In this document: one piece after another, positions 32,744-41,204 of the stretch
Layout of the letters: each line of letters starts with the position of its first letter
How positions within the stretch are numbered: position 1 is the first letter of the stretch
From: Yanshouia hominis
GTDB lineage: Bacteria; Bacillota; Clostridia; Oscillospirales; Ruminococcaceae
Direction of reading: 5' to 3'
NCBI GenBank assembly: GCA_014385025.1
Contig: JACRTB010000023.1
Location: forward strand, 1 to 41,544
Length of the DNA: 41,544 nt
Position numbers and translations under genes: made by a program
The notes under the pieces: model-generated
Told to the model about the DNA's origin: nothing
Seen by the model: the letters and a program-made list of their open reading frames with translations, nothing else
The model's database searches: none

Positions 32744-33594
32744 TGATTTTAATTTTTCCCAATCTGAGACTTTCCGATGCGGGACGCTGTGTCCGGGCAG
32801 CGGTCGATGAGCTGCGCCGCTGCGGCCTGACCCCGGCGATGACTTGCCGGGATGCGGATGCCTTGGGAATTCACGGAATTTTGACCGGTGAAACCGGCGA
32901 CCTCCTTTTCCGCTGTGACCTCATCATTGCCATCGGCGGAGACGGAACCATCTTTCACCAGGCCGCGGTCGCGATGCGTTGTGACAAACCGATTCTGGGC
33001 ATTAATTCCGGCAGGCTCGGTTTTCTTTCCCAGCTTGAGGCGAATGATCTTTCTCCGCTCGCCAAGCTCGCCACCGGCGATTATGTCATCGAAAACCGAA
33101 TGGTGCTGCGCATGACCGCTTACCGTCAGGGTGAAACGATCACCAGCTTCGCCATTAACGACGTTGTCATCTCCCGCTCTCATCTTGGGCGCACCATCGA
33201 TCTTGACGTTCGGTGCGGCAACGACCAGATTGGGGAATACAGGGCTGACGGCATCCTCTTTGCCACGCCAACCGGCTCCACCGCCTATTCGCTTTCCGCG
33301 GGAGGACCGATCATTGATCCCTCCCTTGAATCGATTATTATGACGCCGATCTGTCCCCATTCGCTCGCCAGCCGTTCGATCGTTTTTAACTCGGACAAGA
33401 TCCTGATCGTCCGTCCCACCATGCCGGATGCCGATACTCAGCTCTGTGCGATTGTCGACGGCACACCGGTGGATCACATGGAAGGCATCGAGTACGTCAC
33501 CGTTGAAAAATCCGAATATGTTTCGCGTTTTCTCTGCTTCAAAGACCGCAGCTTCTACCAGACACTGAACCAGAAGATGAAACTTAGGGGGTAG
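32740..33594 (+). CDS. nadK: NAD kinase
   Basis: NadK phosphorylates NAD to NADP. The 284-residue product has the nucleotide motif GGDGT (66-70) in IAIGGDGTIFHQA, then GINSGRLGFLSQLE, the NE/D-type region, and DGILFATPTGSTAYSLSAGGP. All are family hallmarks in the expected order. The start ATG lies in an overlap with the tlyA stop. The stop TAG is followed six bases later by argR. Confidence 0.96.
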   Translation: MMILIFPNLRLSDAGRCVRAAVDELRRCGLTPAMTCRDADALGIHGILTGETGDLLFRCDLIIAIGGDGTIFHQAAVAMRCDKPILGINSGRLGFLSQLEANDLSPLAKLATGDYVIENRMVLRMTAYRQGETITSFAINDVVISRSHLGRTIDLDVRCGNDQIGEYRADGILFATPTGSTAYSLSAGGPIIDPSLESIIMTPICPHSLASRSIVFNSDKILIVRPTMPDADTQLCAIVDGTPVDHMEGIEYVTVEKSEYVSRFLCFKDRSFYQTLNQKMKLRG

Positions 33595-33600
33595 GAAACC

Positions 33601-34056
33601 ATGAAGTCCAATCGGCACTCCAAAATTCTGGAACTGATTTCACAGGAATCCATCGATACGCAGGAAGGGCTTCTGATCCGCTTGAGGGAGTCCGGGTTCG
33701 ATGTCACACAGGCGACCGTATCCCGTGATATTCGGGAGCTGGGCATCCACAAGGTCCGCGCGGAAAATGGGAAATATCACTATGTTTCGATGCAAAGCAA
33801 GCAGGGAAGCGGTATGTCGGGCAAATTTGTGACCATTTTTTCGGAATCGGTCCGCAACATTGACTTTGCCCAGAATATTGTGGTGATCAAATGCTTCACC
33901 GGCATGGCCAATGCCGCCTGTGCCACCTTTGACGCGGCGGAATTTGCCGACGTGGTGGGAACCCTATCGGGCGACGACACTTTTTTAGTCGTCACCCGCT
34001 CTGAAGAAAGTGCGCGTCAGATCACCGAGCGGCTTCATAAGCTGCTCAACAGGTAG
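33601..34056 (+). CDS. argR: arginine repressor ArgR/AhrC
   Basis: ArgR is a hexameric repressor that senses arginine. The 151-residue product has an N-terminal winged helix (SRHSKILELI-like start, then SGFDVTQATVSRDIRELGIHKV) and a C-terminal arginine-binding oligomerisation domain with VIKCFTGMANAACATFDAAE and TLSGDDTFLVVTRS. A good GGGGGTAGG lies upstream of the ATG. Placement before recN is conserved in Firmicutes. Arginine genes are not in the window, so its targets are elsewhere. Confidence 0.95.
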   Translation: MKSNRHSKILELISQESIDTQEGLLIRLRESGFDVTQATVSRDIRELGIHKVRAENGKYHYVSMQSKQGSGMSGKFVTIFSESVRNIDFAQNIVVIKCFTGMANAACATFDAAEFADVVGTLSGDDTFLVVTRSEESARQITERLHKLLNR

Positions 34057-34066
34057 GTGAACAAGA

Positions 34067-35746
34067 ATGCTTGCCGAGCTGTCAATTGAAAATATTGCGG
34101 TAATCCGCCGGGCACAGATTCGTTTTGACCAAGGACTCAATATTTTTACCGGTGAGACGGGCGCGGGAAAATCGATTCTGATCGGGGCAATCGGAGCGGC
34201 CCTCGGCTCCCGCACCTCCAAGGATTTGATCCGCACCGGAGAAACACGAGCAAAGGTTTCGGCGCTGTTTACCCAAATCACGGATACCGTGGCGGGTAAG
34301 CTGTCCGCGTTGGGAATCGACGCGGGGGAAGGAGAGCTTGCCCTGAGCCGGGAGATTACCGCTGACGGCAATCTCTGCCGCATCAACGGGATGTCCTCAA
34401 CGGTTGCGCAGCTCCGGGCAGCCGGCATGCTGCTGCTTCAGACTCATGGCCAACAGGATAGCTGGCTGCTCTCACAGGAAGAAACGCATCTGGGGTTCAT
34501 CGACCAGTTCGGCGGGCTGGAAGCGCAGCGGAAGCAGTATACCGCCGCTTTTGAACGGATGCGCGTTTTGAAGTCCCGGCTCTCCTCGCTGGAGAGCGAT
34601 GAAGCGGCGCGTGCCCGCAAGGCGGATCTGCTCCGCTATCAGGTCAATGAGATTGAATCCGCGAGATTGACCGACGGCGAGGAGGAGGAACTTTCCGCGC
34701 GCCGCCGGGTCATTCGGAACGCAGAACAGCTCACCGAGCTTTTTTCTCATTGCCATGAGCTTCTGGCCGGCAATGATGAGCACGCCGGCGTTATTTCGCA
34801 GCTCAACGAAGCCGCCTCTGATCTGGAAGCGGTGAAACGATACATCGAGGGATTTTCCCAATCGGCTGAAGCAGTGCGAAACTACCAATATGAACTGGAC
34901 GACCTTTCTGAGCGCTTGCGCGAGCAGCTTGAAGAGCTGGATTTCAATCCACGGGAGCTCGATGAGATCGAGGAGCGGCTTGAGACAATCGCAAAGCTCA
35001 AAAAAAAATATGGAAGCAGCATTTCTGAAGTCCTTGCTTTTGGGGAGGAGGCCGCCCAACAGCTTGCCGATATCGAGGGATTTGAGCAGGATGCCTCGGT
35101 TCTTGCGGCCGAACTTGCCGAGGCGGAGGATACCGCACAAAAGCTGTCCGCCTCGCTTACCGACGCACGCCGGGACGCCGCCGAACGTTTGACCCGGGCG
35201 GTCGAGCAGGAGCTTCACGAGCTGGACATGCCTCATGCCCGGATGAATGTTTCCTTTTCCGCCAAACCTCTCTCCGAGGATGGCGGAGATGCGGTGGAAT
35301 TTCTGCTTTCAGTCAACCCCGGAGAAGCCCTCAAGCCGCTGGCTAAGATTGCTTCCGGCGGCGAGATGAGCCGGATTATGCTGGGAATCAAAGGGGTTCT
35401 CTCCGGCAGGGAAGAGATCGGAACATTGATCTTTGACGAGATTGACGCCGGAATCAGCGGACGCGCCGCCAGCAAGGTGGGGGCCAAGCTGCGCGCTGCC
35501 GCCCGGGGAAGACAGATCATCTGTGTGACTCATCTTGCGCAGGTTGCGGCTTATGGAGAGCATCATCTGCTGATTGAAAAGGAAATCTCCGACGGCAGGA
35601 CCTTTACCGAGATCAAACCGCTCGACGAGCAGGGAAGGGTAGCCGAGCTTGCCCGCATCATGAACGGTGAGCCGATCACTCCTCTTGCCCTCGAAAATGC
35701 CCGTGAACTGCTTGCAAATACCCGCTCCCTCAGCGCGGTTTTGTGA
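34067..35746 (+). CDS. recN: DNA repair protein RecN
   Basis: RecN is an SMC-like ATPase for double-strand break repair. The 559-residue product has Walker A in GETGAGKS (29-36), QTHGQQDSWLL near the Q-loop region, long coiled-coil stretches (about 150-370) and a C-terminal ABC part with ASGGEMSRIMLGIKGVL (signature), TLIFDEIDAGISG (Walker B) and ICVTHLAQVAAYG. AGGTGA precedes the ATG. It is the last gene of the cluster. Its TGA lies exactly at the start of a 70-bp tandem repeat. spoIVB and spo0A, which follow recN in B. subtilis and many relatives, are absent here. Confidence 0.96.
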   Translation: MLAELSIENIAVIRRAQIRFDQGLNIFTGETGAGKSILIGAIGAALGSRTSKDLIRTGETRAKVSALFTQITDTVAGKLSALGIDAGEGELALSREITADGNLCRINGMSSTVAQLRAAGMLLLQTHGQQDSWLLSQEETHLGFIDQFGGLEAQRKQYTAAFERMRVLKSRLSSLESDEAARARKADLLRYQVNEIESARLTDGEEEELSARRRVIRNAEQLTELFSHCHELLAGNDEHAGVISQLNEAASDLEAVKRYIEGFSQSAEAVRNYQYELDDLSERLREQLEELDFNPRELDEIEERLETIAKLKKKYGSSISEVLAFGEEAAQQLADIEGFEQDASVLAAELAEAEDTAQKLSASLTDARRDAAERLTRAVEQELHELDMPHARMNVSFSAKPLSEDGGDAVEFLLSVNPGEALKPLAKIASGGEMSRIMLGIKGVLSGREEIGTLIFDEIDAGISGRAASKVGAKLRAAARGRQIICVTHLAQVAAYGEHHLLIEKEISDGRTFTEIKPLDEQGRVAELARIMNGEPITPLALENARELLANTRSLSAVL

Positions 35747-35925
35747 CGTGGACGAGGCAGAGACCAAGCCAAGAATGATTTTTGCGCATGCCTGTGCCTT
35801 CGACACAGCTTTGTGATGTAAACGGGGGCGGAAACCGGACCAAAATGATTTTTGCGCATGCCTGTGCCTTTGGCACAGCTTTGTGACGTGGGTGGGACGG
35901 GGACCGAACCAAGCAGATTGGCGGA
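35741..35925. repeat. 70-bp direct tandem repeats, about 2.5 copies
   Basis: TTGTGACGTG at 35741, TTGTGATGTA at 35811 and TTGTGACGTG at 35881 mark an exact 70-base period. The second halves of copies 1 and 2 are nearly identical, including AATGATTTTTGCGCATGCCT. Each complete unit contains a small hairpin, CTGTGCC...GGCACAG in copy 2 and a slightly weaker version in copy 1. Copy 3 fades after about 45 bases. The period is not a multiple of three and no good ribosome site exists, so I treat it as non-coding. Confidence 0.85.
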
Positions 35926-35960
35926 TACCCGCGCAGAGCAATGGATGCTGAAATCCTTTC

Positions 35961-35987
35961 GGCAAAGGGCGAATAAGGTCCTTTGCC
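35961..35987 (+). other. hairpin between the recN repeats and the tyrS promoter
   Basis: GGCAAAGG (35961-35968) pairs with CCTTTGCC (35980-35987) across an 11-base loop. No T-run follows directly, so it is at best a weak terminator for recN. The remaining bases up to 36061 are AT-rich and hold nothing else I can name. Confidence 0.35.
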
Positions 35988-36061
35988 AAGTCGAAAATCC
36001 GTTTTTGCAGCGGACCGAAAAAAGAATTTCTTCAAAAAGCCGCGTCAATTTTTTCTTTTCC

Positions 36062-36090
36062 TTGACAAATGTGAAAAATCCCGCTATAAT
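36062..36090 (+). promoter_or_regulatory. consensus sigma-A promoter of tyrS
   Basis: TTGACA (36062-36067) and TATAAT (36085-36090) are 17 bases apart, a perfect match to the vegetative consensus. Transcription should start near 36097, at the head of the T-box leader. Confidence 0.93.
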
Positions 36091-36095
36091 CGTGC

Positions 36096-36364
36096 TCAAT
36101 GGCATTGATGGGAACCAGTACGCTGTACGCAGCGAGCCGCAGAGAGCCCTTGGTCGCTGGAAAAGGGTGCCGCGCCGCAGCCGAATACATCCCGGAGCCG
36201 CAGATGCAAACGCAGTATCTCCTGTCAGTCGTGTCTGTCGGGTGCGCCCGTTACCGCGCAGCGGCGTGTCAGCGCCGCGCTGAGGCCGTCGGAATCGGTG
36301 GCAAACAGAGGTGGTACCGCGTATCGTCACGCCCTCTGCTCCTTTGGGAGCGGAGGGCGTTTTT
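36096..36364 (+). promoter_or_regulatory. tyrosine T-box riboswitch with terminator
   Basis: The leader of about 270 bases has the usual stem I segments (GATGGGAACCAGTACG near the start). The specifier codon TAC is at 36186-36188 in GAATACATCC. The T-box sequence AGAGGTGGTACCGCG is at 36307-36321, whose TGGT can pair with the ACCA end of uncharged tRNA-Tyr. A terminator hairpin CGCCCTC...GAGGGCG (36330-36359) with TTTTT follows. Uncharged tRNA-Tyr would favour the antiterminator and switch tyrS on. Codon, position and downstream gene agree. Confidence 0.95.
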
Positions 36365-36415
36365 ACAGCTTCTATTGTACCAAACCATATTGATCAAGGG
36401 AAAAGGAGAACAATC

Positions 36416-37636
36416 ATGACGGTGTTTCAGGAACTCAAACGGCGTGGGCTGATTGCCCAGACAACCAACGAAGAAGCGATCGAAAAGGCGCTCAACGAAG
36501 GGCAGGTCACCTTCTATATCGGTTTTGACGCAACGGCTGACAGCCTGCATGTCGGCCATCTGCTCCAGCTTCTCATCATCAAGCGGATGCAGATGGCAGG
36601 ACATCTGCCGATCGTCCTTCTCGGAACCGGTACTACAATGATCGGCGATCCCTCCGGAAAATCCGATATGCGCAAAATGCTTACCGTGGATCAGATCAAC
36701 TACAATGCCGAGTGCTTCCGCAAGCAGATGGAGCGAATCGTCGATTTTGCCCCCGGCAAATGTATTGTCGCACGCAACGGCGACTGGCTGATGAACCTCA
36801 ACTATATCCAGCTCCTGCGGGATGTGGGCGTTCATTTTTCTGTAAACCGGATGCTTGCGGCCGAATGCTACAAATCCCGGATGGAAAAGGGGCTGACCTT
36901 TCTCGAGTTCAACTATATGATTATGCAGAGCTACGACTTCCTGCATCTGTTCCGCACCTACAACAACACGCTGGAACTGGGCGGCGACGATCAGTGGTCG
37001 AATATCATCGGCGGCGTCGAGCTGGTCCGCCGCGCTGAGGGCAAGGATGTTTATGGCATGACCTTCAACCTTCTGACCAACAGCGAGGGCAAGAAAATGG
37101 GCAAGACAGAGAAGGGCGCGGTATGGCTGGACCGCGAGAAGATGGCTCCCTATGACTTTTTCCAGTACTGGAGAAATGTCGGGGATCAGGATGTCATCAA
37201 GTGCCTGAAGATGCTCACCTTCCTGCCGATCGAGGAGATTGAGGCGATGGAGAGCTGGGAGGGCTCACAGCTCAACCGCGCCAAGGAAATCCTTGCCTTT
37301 GAGCTGACAAAAATCGTGCATGGCGAGGAAGACGCCCAGAAATCCCTCGATGCGGCCCGAGCCATCTTTGCCGCCGGCACCGACAGCGAGCATATGCCCA
37401 CCACAGAGGTTTCGCTGGACGGCGGCAAAATCGGAATCCTCGACCTGCTCAAGGCGACCGGACTGGCATCCTCCAACGGCGAGGCGCGTCGCCTGATTCA
37501 GCAGGGCGGCATCTCGGTCGATGACGAGAAGGTTACCGATCCCGCGGCGGATATCCCGTCTTCGGCTTTCGAGAAAGGGCATATTATCATCCGCAAGGGC
37601 AAGAAGGTGTTTCATAAGGCGGTCCTGAAGGGATAA
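36416..37636 (+). CDS. tyrS: tyrosyl-tRNA synthetase
   Basis: TyrS charges tRNA-Tyr. The 406-residue class I enzyme has the HIGH-type motif HVGHL (45-49), DQWSNIIGG, and the KMSKS-type motif KMGKT (227-231). A C-terminal S4 RNA-binding domain (about 340-406, DLLKATGLASSNGEARRLIQQGGISVDDEKV) follows. The KMGKS/T variant and length mark the TyrZ-like subgroup rather than the KFGKT TyrS type. AAAAGGAGAA precedes the ATG at 36416. Expression should be governed by the T-box leader. Confidence 0.96.
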   Translation: MTVFQELKRRGLIAQTTNEEAIEKALNEGQVTFYIGFDATADSLHVGHLLQLLIIKRMQMAGHLPIVLLGTGTTMIGDPSGKSDMRKMLTVDQINYNAECFRKQMERIVDFAPGKCIVARNGDWLMNLNYIQLLRDVGVHFSVNRMLAAECYKSRMEKGLTFLEFNYMIMQSYDFLHLFRTYNNTLELGGDDQWSNIIGGVELVRRAEGKDVYGMTFNLLTNSEGKKMGKTEKGAVWLDREKMAPYDFFQYWRNVGDQDVIKCLKMLTFLPIEEIEAMESWEGSQLNRAKEILAFELTKIVHGEEDAQKSLDAARAIFAAGTDSEHMPTTEVSLDGGKIGILDLLKATGLASSNGEARRLIQQGGISVDDEKVTDPAADIPSSAFEKGHIIIRKGKKVFHKAVLKG

Positions 37637-37676
37637 AGCCTTTGGATGATTGAACTCCAATAAAACTCATGCTAAC

Positions 37677-37730
37677 ACGCCCGCGGATGCATCCCGGCAG
37701 GATGCGCCCACGGGCGTTTCTGTTTTTTAT
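37677..37730 (+). terminator. terminator of tyrS
   Basis: ACGCCCG (37677-37683) pairs with CGGGCGT (37711-37717), and GCATCC (37689-37694) with GGATGC (37700-37705) inside it. A T-rich tail (TTTCTGTTTTTT) follows. It stands between the convergent tyrS and pyrophosphatase genes. Confidence 0.85.
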
Positions 37731-37737
37731 CAGAAGC

Positions 37738-38271
37738 CTATTTGCAGAAATTTTCTACATAATTGTCCAACGCGGCGGCAATAATCCGCTCCGCCTCTTC
37801 GTGTCCGCTGATTTCGTTGACTGCGGTTTCTTTTCCCTCCAGAGCTTTATAGACCCGGAAGAAGTGGGACATTTCGTCGAAAATATGTCGGGGAAGCTCA
37901 CTGATGTCATGGTAACTGTTGTAGGTCGGGTCGCTGTAGGGAATTGCAATGATCTTTTCATCATTTCTGCCGCTGTCGATCATCGAAATTACGCCAATCG
38001 GATAACAGCGCACCAGGATCAGAGGCTCCAAAGGCTCGGAGCAAAGCACCAGAACGTCGAGCGGATCAAGGTCGTCTCCGTAGGTACGGGGGATAAAGCC
38101 GTAGTTTGCAGGGTAATGAGTGGAGGTGTGGAGCACACGATCCAAAATAATCAAACCGGTTTCCTTGTCAAGCTCATACTTCTTCTTGCTTCCTTTTGAA
38201 ATTTCGACAACCGCAACAAAATCAGCAGGAGAGATTCTTTTAGGGCTGATGTCATGCCAGATGTTGCTCAT
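37738..38271 (-). CDS. ppa: inorganic pyrophosphatase, family I
   Basis: The enzyme splits pyrophosphate and so pulls biosynthetic reactions such as tRNA charging forward. The 177-residue product has the family I signature DDLDPLD (66-72) with its metal-binding aspartates, THYPANYGFIPRTYG, KGSKKKYELDKETG and a later EMSHFFRVYKALEG. AAAAGGAG lies before the ATG. It is separated from the flavodiiron gene by 50 bases that include a short hairpin (38303-38316), so it may have its own promoter or be the last gene of that unit. Confidence 0.94.
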   Translation of the reverse strand: MSNIWHDISPKRISPADFVAVVEISKGSKKKYELDKETGLIILDRVLHTSTHYPANYGFIPRTYGDDLDPLDVLVLCSEPLEPLILVRCYPIGVISMIDSGRNDEKIIAIPYSDPTYNSYHDISELPRHIFDEMSHFFRVYKALEGKETAVNEISGHEEAERIIAAALDNYVENFCK

Positions 38272-38321
38272 AAAAAGCTCCTTTTATATCAATTATGTCG
38301 CCGCCGGATTTCCGGCAGTGG

Positions 38322-39539
38322 TTAAAGGGAACGCTTGAGTCCGCCGGCAATCTGCTTCGCGAGGGAGAAAAGCTGGCCGGCCTGCTCTTCCTTCATGGAA
38401 GACTTTAAGGTAACCGCCGGTTCAAGAACGGTCATATTTTTCATTGCCGCCAGCTCGGCGGTCATCAGCTTTCCCGACATGGGCGCCCAGCTTCCGTTTT
38501 CAATCAGAGCGACCGTGCGGCTCTGAAGGTTAAGCTCGCGCATATCATCGAGAAGATGCCGCATCGGCGGAAAAATTTTACCGTTGTAGGTAGGGCAGGA
38601 GAGGACGATATGGCTGCATCGGAACATCTCTCCGATCAGGTAGGAAAAATGGGTGGCTGAAAGATCATACATCTCGATCTCTGTGACCCCCAGCCCGGCG
38701 AGCTCCAAAGCGAGCCGCTCGGCGGCGGCTTCGGTGTTGCCGTAGATCGAGGCGCTGGCAATGACCACCTTCTGCTCTTCCGGTTGGTAGCTGCTCCAGA
38801 GGGTGTATTTCTCAAGAAGCCACGTGATATCCCGTTCGGTGCGCCAGACGGGCCCGTGTAACGGACAGATGGTTTTCAGATCCAATCCGCTCAGCTTTTT
38901 GAAGAGGGATTGCACCTGTGCGCCGTATTTTCCCACAATATTGGCATAATAGCGCCGCATGTCTGGCAGCCATTCCTGTTGGATGGGTAGCTCATCCGCG
39001 AAGATATTGCCCGCCATTGCACCGAAGGCGCCGAATGCATCCGCGGAAAAAAGCACCCCGTTACTCTCGTCAAAGCAAACCATGACCTCCGGCCAGTGAA
39101 CCATGGGTGCGGTAAAAAATTTCAAACAATGCCGTCCGGTGGAGAGAGTTTCCCCATCCCTGACAACCACCCTCCGGGCCTCCGCCAATGGACTGTAGAA
39201 CTGTTCAATCATCACGAAGGTTTTAGCATTTCCCACCACCGCGGCATTCGGATAAGCGGATAAAAGCTCCTCCAAAACGCTGCAATGATCCGGTTCCATA
39301 TGGTCAATCACAATATAATCAAGGCTGCGTCCATCAAGGGAGGCTGAGACATTTTCCAAAAATGTCCTGCTCACCGATTGGTCGACCGAATCGAACAAAA
39401 CCGTCTTTTCGTCAAGCAGCAAATAGGAATTATAAGAGACACCTCTGGGGACCGGAAAAATATTTTCAAACAGCGCCAAACGCCTGTCGCCGGCGCCCAC
39501 CCAGATCATATCATCCGTTACTGATCTTGTACGGATCAT
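38322..39539 (-). CDS. flavodiiron protein (FprA family A-type flavoprotein)
   Basis: These proteins reduce oxygen to water, or nitric oxide, and protect anaerobes. The 405-residue product has a metallo-beta-lactamase-like domain with the diiron motif H80-x-E82-x-D84-H85, then MVHWPE, SADAFGAFG and CPLHGPVW. A C-terminal flavodoxin domain (from about 258) has the FMN loop SASIYGNTEAAAE. I chose the ATG at 39539 with AAGGAG 11 bases upstream; the GTG four codons earlier overlaps the ribosome site. No rubredoxin domain is attached, so an external electron donor is needed. Confidence 0.93.
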   Translation of the reverse strand: MIRTRSVTDDMIWVGAGDRRLALFENIFPVPRGVSYNSYLLLDEKTVLFDSVDQSVSRTFLENVSASLDGRSLDYIVIDHMEPDHCSVLEELLSAYPNAAVVGNAKTFVMIEQFYSPLAEARRVVVRDGETLSTGRHCLKFFTAPMVHWPEVMVCFDESNGVLFSADAFGAFGAMAGNIFADELPIQQEWLPDMRRYYANIVGKYGAQVQSLFKKLSGLDLKTICPLHGPVWRTERDITWLLEKYTLWSSYQPEEQKVVIASASIYGNTEAAAERLALELAGLGVTEIEMYDLSATHFSYLIGEMFRCSHIVLSCPTYNGKIFPPMRHLLDDMRELNLQSRTVALIENGSWAPMSGKLMTAELAAMKNMTVLEPAVTLKSSMKEEQAGQLFSLAKQIAGGLKRSL

Positions 39540-39595
39540 TCTTTTACGCACTCCTTCTTCGCCCGGATCATGCGGGCACTAATATCTATTGGATT

Positions 39596-39604
39596 ATTAT
39601 AGCA
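39596..39604 (-). promoter_or_regulatory. extended -10 promoter of the flavodiiron gene
   Basis: On the minus strand TGCTATAAT contains a perfect TATAAT (39601-39596) with the TGn extension. I see no good -35 hexamer, which is common for extended -10 promoters. It lies 57 bases before the ATG. Confidence 0.6.
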
Positions 39605-39660
39605 CGAAACCATGTCGGAATTTCTTTCGAATTCGTAAAAATTTTCCTTTTGCCGTGCCT

Positions 39661-40872
39661 CTATTCCGACCACCTGGCAAGAATACCGGCAAGTGTGTCG
39701 GTATATTCCGCGAGATTTTTTTCGCCGTAATACCGCAGCATCATCACCTGATTTCCGGCATGAATCAATAAAATCTGCCGGCCGGCCGCGGTGAAAAGCT
39801 CGGCTCTGTCCAAGCCTGCCGCGGACAGTTTCATCCTGTCAAAATTGTTGTCAGGAGCGTAATAGCGTTCGACATAGCGGTAGATGAGATCGTCGATAAG
39901 GGGATCGGACAACGCGGAGGAAATAAGGCGGTAATACCGGATCTGCATCGATGGTGAATATTCGCCGCTGTGATCCGGCCATTCCTCTCCCGAAACAATC
40001 CCGCGCTGTCCAATTTGATATTGGACGGGGGACAGCACACTCCACTCGTAGCGAACAAAATTGTCGTGATCCTTTCCTTGAAAGAGGCTGCTGCGATAGG
40101 CAAACAAAGGGCTTTTTTCCACCATGTCCAATGGAAGAAGCGGGAGAGGGGAGGAGACTTCCGAAAGAGGCATCTCCCAGTTTTTCTTCATTCCCCAAAT
40201 GGGGAAAAACATGCTGGCAATGACCGCGGCGCTCAGCATGACAGAGGCGGCGACATGCACGTTTCGTCCCCGTCGATAGTTGCCATAGTGTTCCATAGGA
40301 AGCCCTGATTTCAACCGCCGCACCAGATGGCGAATGGCACGGTAGATTCGAAACGCCTGAATCACGGCCGCTAATTCGACGAGAAGCAGCAGAAATTGGT
40401 TGAGCGCAATGGAATCCTCCACCAATTGAAGAACCGGCCATTCACTGAAAAGATAAATTCCGGCAATCATAGCGGCAATCAGAAGAAAAGCAGCGAATAC
40501 AACGATGGCAGATTGCTTGAGCTTGCGGCTTAGCTTGTCGTAGGCATACCCCTGCGCTACCGCATCGGTATGAATCTCCGCGGTGCCGGGCAGAGCACGG
40601 AACACCCAAAAGAGCCGGTTCAAGGTCGTGACATATTCCCAGCCGTTATGCAGGTAAAAGTCCAGCATCTCATCGTCCGGTTCCTCCATCGGACGGGGAA
40701 GAAGTTCCAGACGATAGATCATTTTGCAGGGCTCTGTGCGCCGGAAATAGGCAAAATACAATCCAAACCGTTCCAGTGCAAGCCCTTGGGCGGAGAGGTC
40801 CGAAAGCCAGCTCTCGATCCCCGCAATCTCATAGAGGCTGACCGGAATCCAACGTCTGACCGATTTGCTCAT
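39661..40872 (-). CDS. DUF2812 domain membrane protein
   Basis: The 403-residue product opens with a DUF2812-type domain (about residues 1-105: WIPVSLYEIAGIESWLSDLSAQGLAL, then the NGWEYVTTLNRLFWVF stretch). At least three membrane segments follow (about 122-142, 156-176 and 208-226). A C-terminal extracytoplasmic region of about 170 residues completes it. DUF2812 proteins are usually encoded beside PadR regulators, as here. They may act as membrane stress or anti-regulator-like proteins, but the function is not known. The start overlaps the padR stop by four bases. Confidence 0.82.
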   Translation of the reverse strand: MSKSVRRWIPVSLYEIAGIESWLSDLSAQGLALERFGLYFAYFRRTEPCKMIYRLELLPRPMEEPDDEMLDFYLHNGWEYVTTLNRLFWVFRALPGTAEIHTDAVAQGYAYDKLSRKLKQSAIVVFAAFLLIAAMIAGIYLFSEWPVLQLVEDSIALNQFLLLLVELAAVIQAFRIYRAIRHLVRRLKSGLPMEHYGNYRRGRNVHVAASVMLSAAVIASMFFPIWGMKKNWEMPLSEVSSPLPLLPLDMVEKSPLFAYRSSLFQGKDHDNFVRYEWSVLSPVQYQIGQRGIVSGEEWPDHSGEYSPSMQIRYYRLISSALSDPLIDDLIYRYVERYYAPDNNFDRMKLSAAGLDRAELFTAAGRQILLIHAGNQVMMLRYYGEKNLAEYTDTLAGILARWSE

Positions 40873-41183
40873 ATCTCTCCCTCGCTTTCCGCATCGTTGA
40901 TACAGGCCCGCAGGCGGGAAATTTCCTCGTGATATGCCTCGATTCCCCGGGCGGTGATTCGATAGGTTCTTTTTCTGCCCTCAACCCTGATCTCGGAGAT
41001 CAGCCCTTCCTCCTCGAATTTTGCGAGGATGGTGTAGAGGGTGCCTGGTCCCATCCGAACGCGTCCGGCCGTTTTTTGCTCGACAAATTCGGCGATCTCA
41101 ATTCCGCACCGCTCCTGGCGCAGAAAGGACATCAAGACATAGAACATCGTTTCAGTCAAAATCTCCAGCACTTTTTTTGCCAC
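40869..41183 (-). CDS. PadR family transcriptional regulator
   Basis: The 104-residue product has the PadR winged helix: LMSFLRQERCGIEI near the start, then GPGTLYTILAKFEEEGLISE (recognition helix) and the wing VEGRKRTYRITARGIEAY, followed by a dimerisation helix. The start is GTG with GGGAGG upstream. PadR proteins commonly repress their own operon and release DNA when they bind a small ligand. The operator candidate at 41205-41249 fits autoregulation of padR-DUF2812. Confidence 0.9.
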   Translation of the reverse strand: MAKKVLEILTETMFYVLMSFLRQERCGIEIAEFVEQKTAGRVRMGPGTLYTILAKFEEEGLISEIRVEGRKRTYRITARGIEAYHEEISRLRACINDAESEGEI

Positions 41184-41204
41184 CGCTGCACCTCCCGATC
41201 AATG

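Noticed and set aside
35741-35925. Possible CRISPR array
   Set aside because: The whole 70-base unit repeats including the would-be spacers, only about 2.5 copies exist and no cas gene is nearby.
35563-36330. Minus-strand frame with repeating RHRHAQKSF-like peptides over the recN 3' region
   Set aside because: The repeated peptide is just the 70-bp DNA repeat read in shifting frames; the frame also runs into recN and the T-box.
38303-38316. Hairpin GCCGGATTTCCGGC as terminator of the flavodiiron gene
   Set aside because: The stem is only six pairs with a two-base loop and lacks a T-run, so termination there is doubtful.
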